Assembly (NCBI GenBank): GCA_035949055.1
Contig: DASZIO010000007.1
Coordinates: forward strand, 1 to 60,359
DNA length: 60,359 nt
Direction of reading: 5' to 3'
Origin: Bog-756 sp035949055
Lineage (GTDB): Bacteria > Actinomycetota > Acidimicrobiia > Acidimicrobiales > RAAP-2
A program made the translations under genes and the position numbers. The notes beneath the pieces were generated by a model. The model saw only the letters and a program-made list of their open reading frames with translations. It did no database searches and had not been told where the DNA came from. Shown in pieces: positions 58,548 to 60,359 of the stretch. The first letter of the stretch is position 1. Each line of letters begins with the position of its first letter.

Positions 58548-59885
58548 CTAGCCAGAGGCCGCTCCCGCCGGATCCGCGGGGGAGGCATGCAGCCTGCGGC
58601 GCAGGAGGTCCAGTGCCCCAATGGTGGCGTACTGCCGGACGCGGTCACGGTCGCCCGGCACGTTGAAACCGACGGATTCAGTCGGATGGCCAGGTCGCGA
58701 CAGGCCGACGAACACCGTGCCCGGCGGTTGCCCGTCCTGGGGATCGGGACCCGCCACCCCGGTGATGGACAGGCCGACGTCTGACCCGAGGACCCGGCGG
58801 GCTCCTTCGGCCATGGCCCGGGCCGCCACCTCGGACACCACCGGGCCCTCCGGCACGCCGAGCACCTTGTACTTGACGTCCGAGGCGTAGGAGACGACCG
58901 AGCCGCGGAACCACCGGCTGGCACCGGGCACGTTGACCAGCCGCGACGCGGCGAGCCCCCCGGTGAGCGACTCGGCCAGCCCGAGGGACAGGCCGTCGGA
59001 AGCCAATGCCGCGGCCACCGCGTCCTCGATGGCGGCGTCGTCGATGCCGAAGACCACGTCCCCGGCCGCGGCATCGAGAATCCGCCGGATCTCCGCCTCC
59101 TGCCGGTCGAGCAGCTCGGCCGCCCGGGGCTCGTCCGCCGCCCGCACCGTGACCCGTATCTTGATCCCCTCGATGCCACTGGCCAGAAACGCGACCGTGG
59201 CGGTCTCGGTCGTGCCGGTGGGGGCGCCGGCGTGATCGGCGGACGACCCCCGATCCCGGTCGAGCTCCTCGATGTGGCCGGCCAACGCCTCGGCCAGGCC
59301 GGACTCGGTCATGCCCCAGGTTCGGATGACCCGGCTGGCGATGACCCCGGAGGCCTCGCCGCGTTCGGCCATCCGCCGTTGCAGATCCGGCACGATGGCC
59401 CGTTCGAACATGTCGGACATCTCGTACGGCACGCCGGGAACCGCATAGATCACCTTGTGTCCCACCGGGCAGATGAGGCCCGGGGCGGTGCCCTTGGTCT
59501 GGGGGATGATCGTGGCTCCCTCGGGCACATCGGCCTGGCGGAGATTTGATTCGGACATCGCCCGTCCGCGGCTCGAGAACATGGCGCGGATCCGGTCGAC
59601 GACCGCCTCGTCGCGACGCAGCGGGACGTTCATGACCTCGGCGATGGCCTCCCGGGTTATGTCGTCGTGGGTGGGGCCGAGACCGCCGCAGACGATGACC
59701 CCGTCGCTCCGGGCCAGCGCGGTGCGGAAGGCCAGCACCATACGCTCCTGGTTGTCGCCGACCGCCTGGTGGAAGTGGGACGAGACCCCGGCCGCGGCGA
59801 GGTGCTCCCCCATCCAGACCGAGTTGGTGTCGGTGATCTGGCCGAGCAGTAGCTCGGTGCCCACCGCGACGATCTCGACGCGCAC
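58548..59885 (-). CDS. cinA: CinA: competence/damage-inducible protein, NMN deamidase
   Basis: Full-length two-domain CinA (445 aa). The N-terminal MoaB-like domain has EIVAVGTELLLGQITDTNS and VCGGLGPTHDDITREA. The C-terminal amidase domain, which converts nicotinamide mononucleotide to nicotinate mononucleotide, has LAESLTGGL, SYASDVKYKVLGV and ITGVAGPDPQDGQPPGTVFVG. It starts a few bases after pgsA. cinA next to recA and pgsA is a common bacterial order. Confidence 0.96.
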   Translation of the reverse strand: MRVEIVAVGTELLLGQITDTNSVWMGEHLAAAGVSSHFHQAVGDNQERMVLAFRTALARSDGVIVCGGLGPTHDDITREAIAEVMNVPLRRDEAVVDRIRAMFSSRGRAMSESNLRQADVPEGATIIPQTKGTAPGLICPVGHKVIYAVPGVPYEMSDMFERAIVPDLQRRMAERGEASGVIASRVIRTWGMTESGLAEALAGHIEELDRDRGSSADHAGAPTGTTETATVAFLASGIEGIKIRVTVRAADEPRAAELLDRQEAEIRRILDAAAGDVVFGIDDAAIEDAVAAALASDGLSLGLAESLTGGLAASRLVNVPGASRWFRGSVVSYASDVKYKVLGVPEGPVVSEVAARAMAEGARRVLGSDVGLSITGVAGPDPQDGQPPGTVFVGLSRPGHPTESVGFNVPGDRDRVRQYATIGALDLLRRRLHASPADPAGAASG

Positions 59886-59890
59886 CTGGG

Positions 59891-60359
59891 TCAGGCGGCC
59901 GAGCTCGGGCGGTCGGCGGGGTCAGCCTCGTGCGAGGCGCCAGCTCCGTGTATAAGGGACGCCCGCCGGCCGTCCAGAAGGTACTGCCCGCCGGTGAACA
60001 GGGTCATGGCGGTGGCCACCCAGATCGCCGTCGATAGGACCGCCCGGTGGCCGGCCAAGGGGGGTGCCAGGCACAGGCCGATGGCCAGGTCCTGGAGAAG
60101 CGTCTTCCATTTGGCCGTGGTGCGGGCCGGGATCGACACGCCGTGACGGCCGACCACCGAGCGGTAGACGCTCATGGCCACTTCACGTACCGCGATGAGG
60201 GCGACCGGTAGCCACCAAACGATCCCTTTCGCCACCAGGGCGAACAGTGCCCCGAGCACCACGACCTTGTCCGCCAGGGGATCGAGGAACGCTCCCGAGT
60301 TGGTGGTTCCCTGCTTGCGGGCGAGCCAGCCGTCGACCCCATCGGACAGGGCCAACACA
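59891..60359 (-). CDS. pgsA: CDP-diacylglycerol-glycerol-3-phosphate 3-phosphatidyltransferase (N-terminus beyond window)
   Basis: The visible 155 codons contain the CDP-alcohol phosphotransferase signature D-x2-DG-x2-AR-x8-G-x3-D-x3-D (SDGVDGWLARKQG, then GAFLDPLADK), and membrane helices (VVVLGALFALVAKGIVWWLP, STAIWVATAMTLFTGG). It makes phosphatidylglycerophosphate in the membrane. The frame is open at the window end, so the first helix is missing. Confidence 0.93.
   Translation of the reverse strand, partial: VLALSDGVDGWLARKQGTTNSGAFLDPLADKVVVLGALFALVAKGIVWWLPVALIAVREVAMSVYRSVVGRHGVSIPARTTAKWKTLLQDLAIGLCLAPPLAGHRAVLSTAIWVATAMTLFTGGQYLLDGRRASLIHGAGASHEADPADRPSSAA

Overview
The window is a high-GC actinobacterial chromosome segment. 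The most likely source is a member of Acidimicrobiia or a neighbouring class of Actinomycetota. This rests on mycothiol genes (an MshA-type glycosyltransferase and a mycothiol-dependent isomerase-like protein), a nickel superoxide dismutase with its protease, an RsiG-type c-di-GMP-binding protein, DUF2510, an F420-type LLM oxidoreductase, a WS/DGAT acyltransferase and a Streptomyces-like PHO box. The class assignment is inference; no rRNA gene is present.

Layout. (1) 1-11.4 kb, all on the minus strand: two membrane-associated proteins sharing an N-terminal domain, then (reading along the minus strand) proC, a SAM hydroxide adenosyltransferase, rex, hemA, hemC, cobA, hemD, hemB and hemL. This is a near-complete route from glutamyl-tRNA to uroporphyrinogen III with a branch to sirohaem/cobalamin, headed by the NADH/NAD+ sensor Rex. 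(2) 11.5-18.4 kb: mshA-ybjN, an XRE regulator, a reading frame joining a Ni-SOD maturation protease to RsiG, divergent sodN, a DksA/TraR zinc-finger protein, a cysteine-desulfurase-like enzyme and a beta-propeller lipoprotein. (3) 18.5-26.4 kb: tRNA-Lys with an adjacent tyrosine integrase, then a tandemly duplicated cassette coding for large secreted proteins of five cysteine-paired domains and a Ser/Gly-rich lipoprotein; the second lipoprotein copy is a remnant. (4) 26.4-29.2 kb: mycothiol-dependent isomerase-like protein, phoU behind a PHO box with a small coiled-coil gene, and an NRDE protein. (5) 29.2-43.4 kb: lipid and catabolic genes (WS/DGAT, patatin, acyl-CoA synthetase, acyl-CoA dehydrogenase, DUF35 plus thiolase-like pair, Rieske oxygenase, two-domain CoA-transferase, nitroreductase, SDR, adenosine deaminase). 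(6) 43.7-49 kb: small membrane proteins, alcohol dehydrogenase, PAS-GGDEF diguanylate cyclase, SDR. (7) 49-53.5 kb: two divergent citrate synthases, one with an N-terminal DNA-binding domain and one with a CBS pair, then SnoaL-like and LLM proteins. (8) 53.7-60.4 kb: a Tat-exported protein, recA with an SOS box, a DUF3048 protein, cinA and a partial pgsA.

Most notable: the RsiG-like protein carries both copies of the c-di-GMP signature and reads in frame from the SodX protease; a diguanylate cyclase with an intact active site and inhibitory site lies about 32 kb away; the duplicated cassette has terminator hairpins that differ by compensatory base pairs; and the two citrate synthases flank a 17-bp inverted repeat. 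Gene starts were chosen by hand from overlaps, ribosome-binding sites and family starts. Residue numbers refer to the start given.
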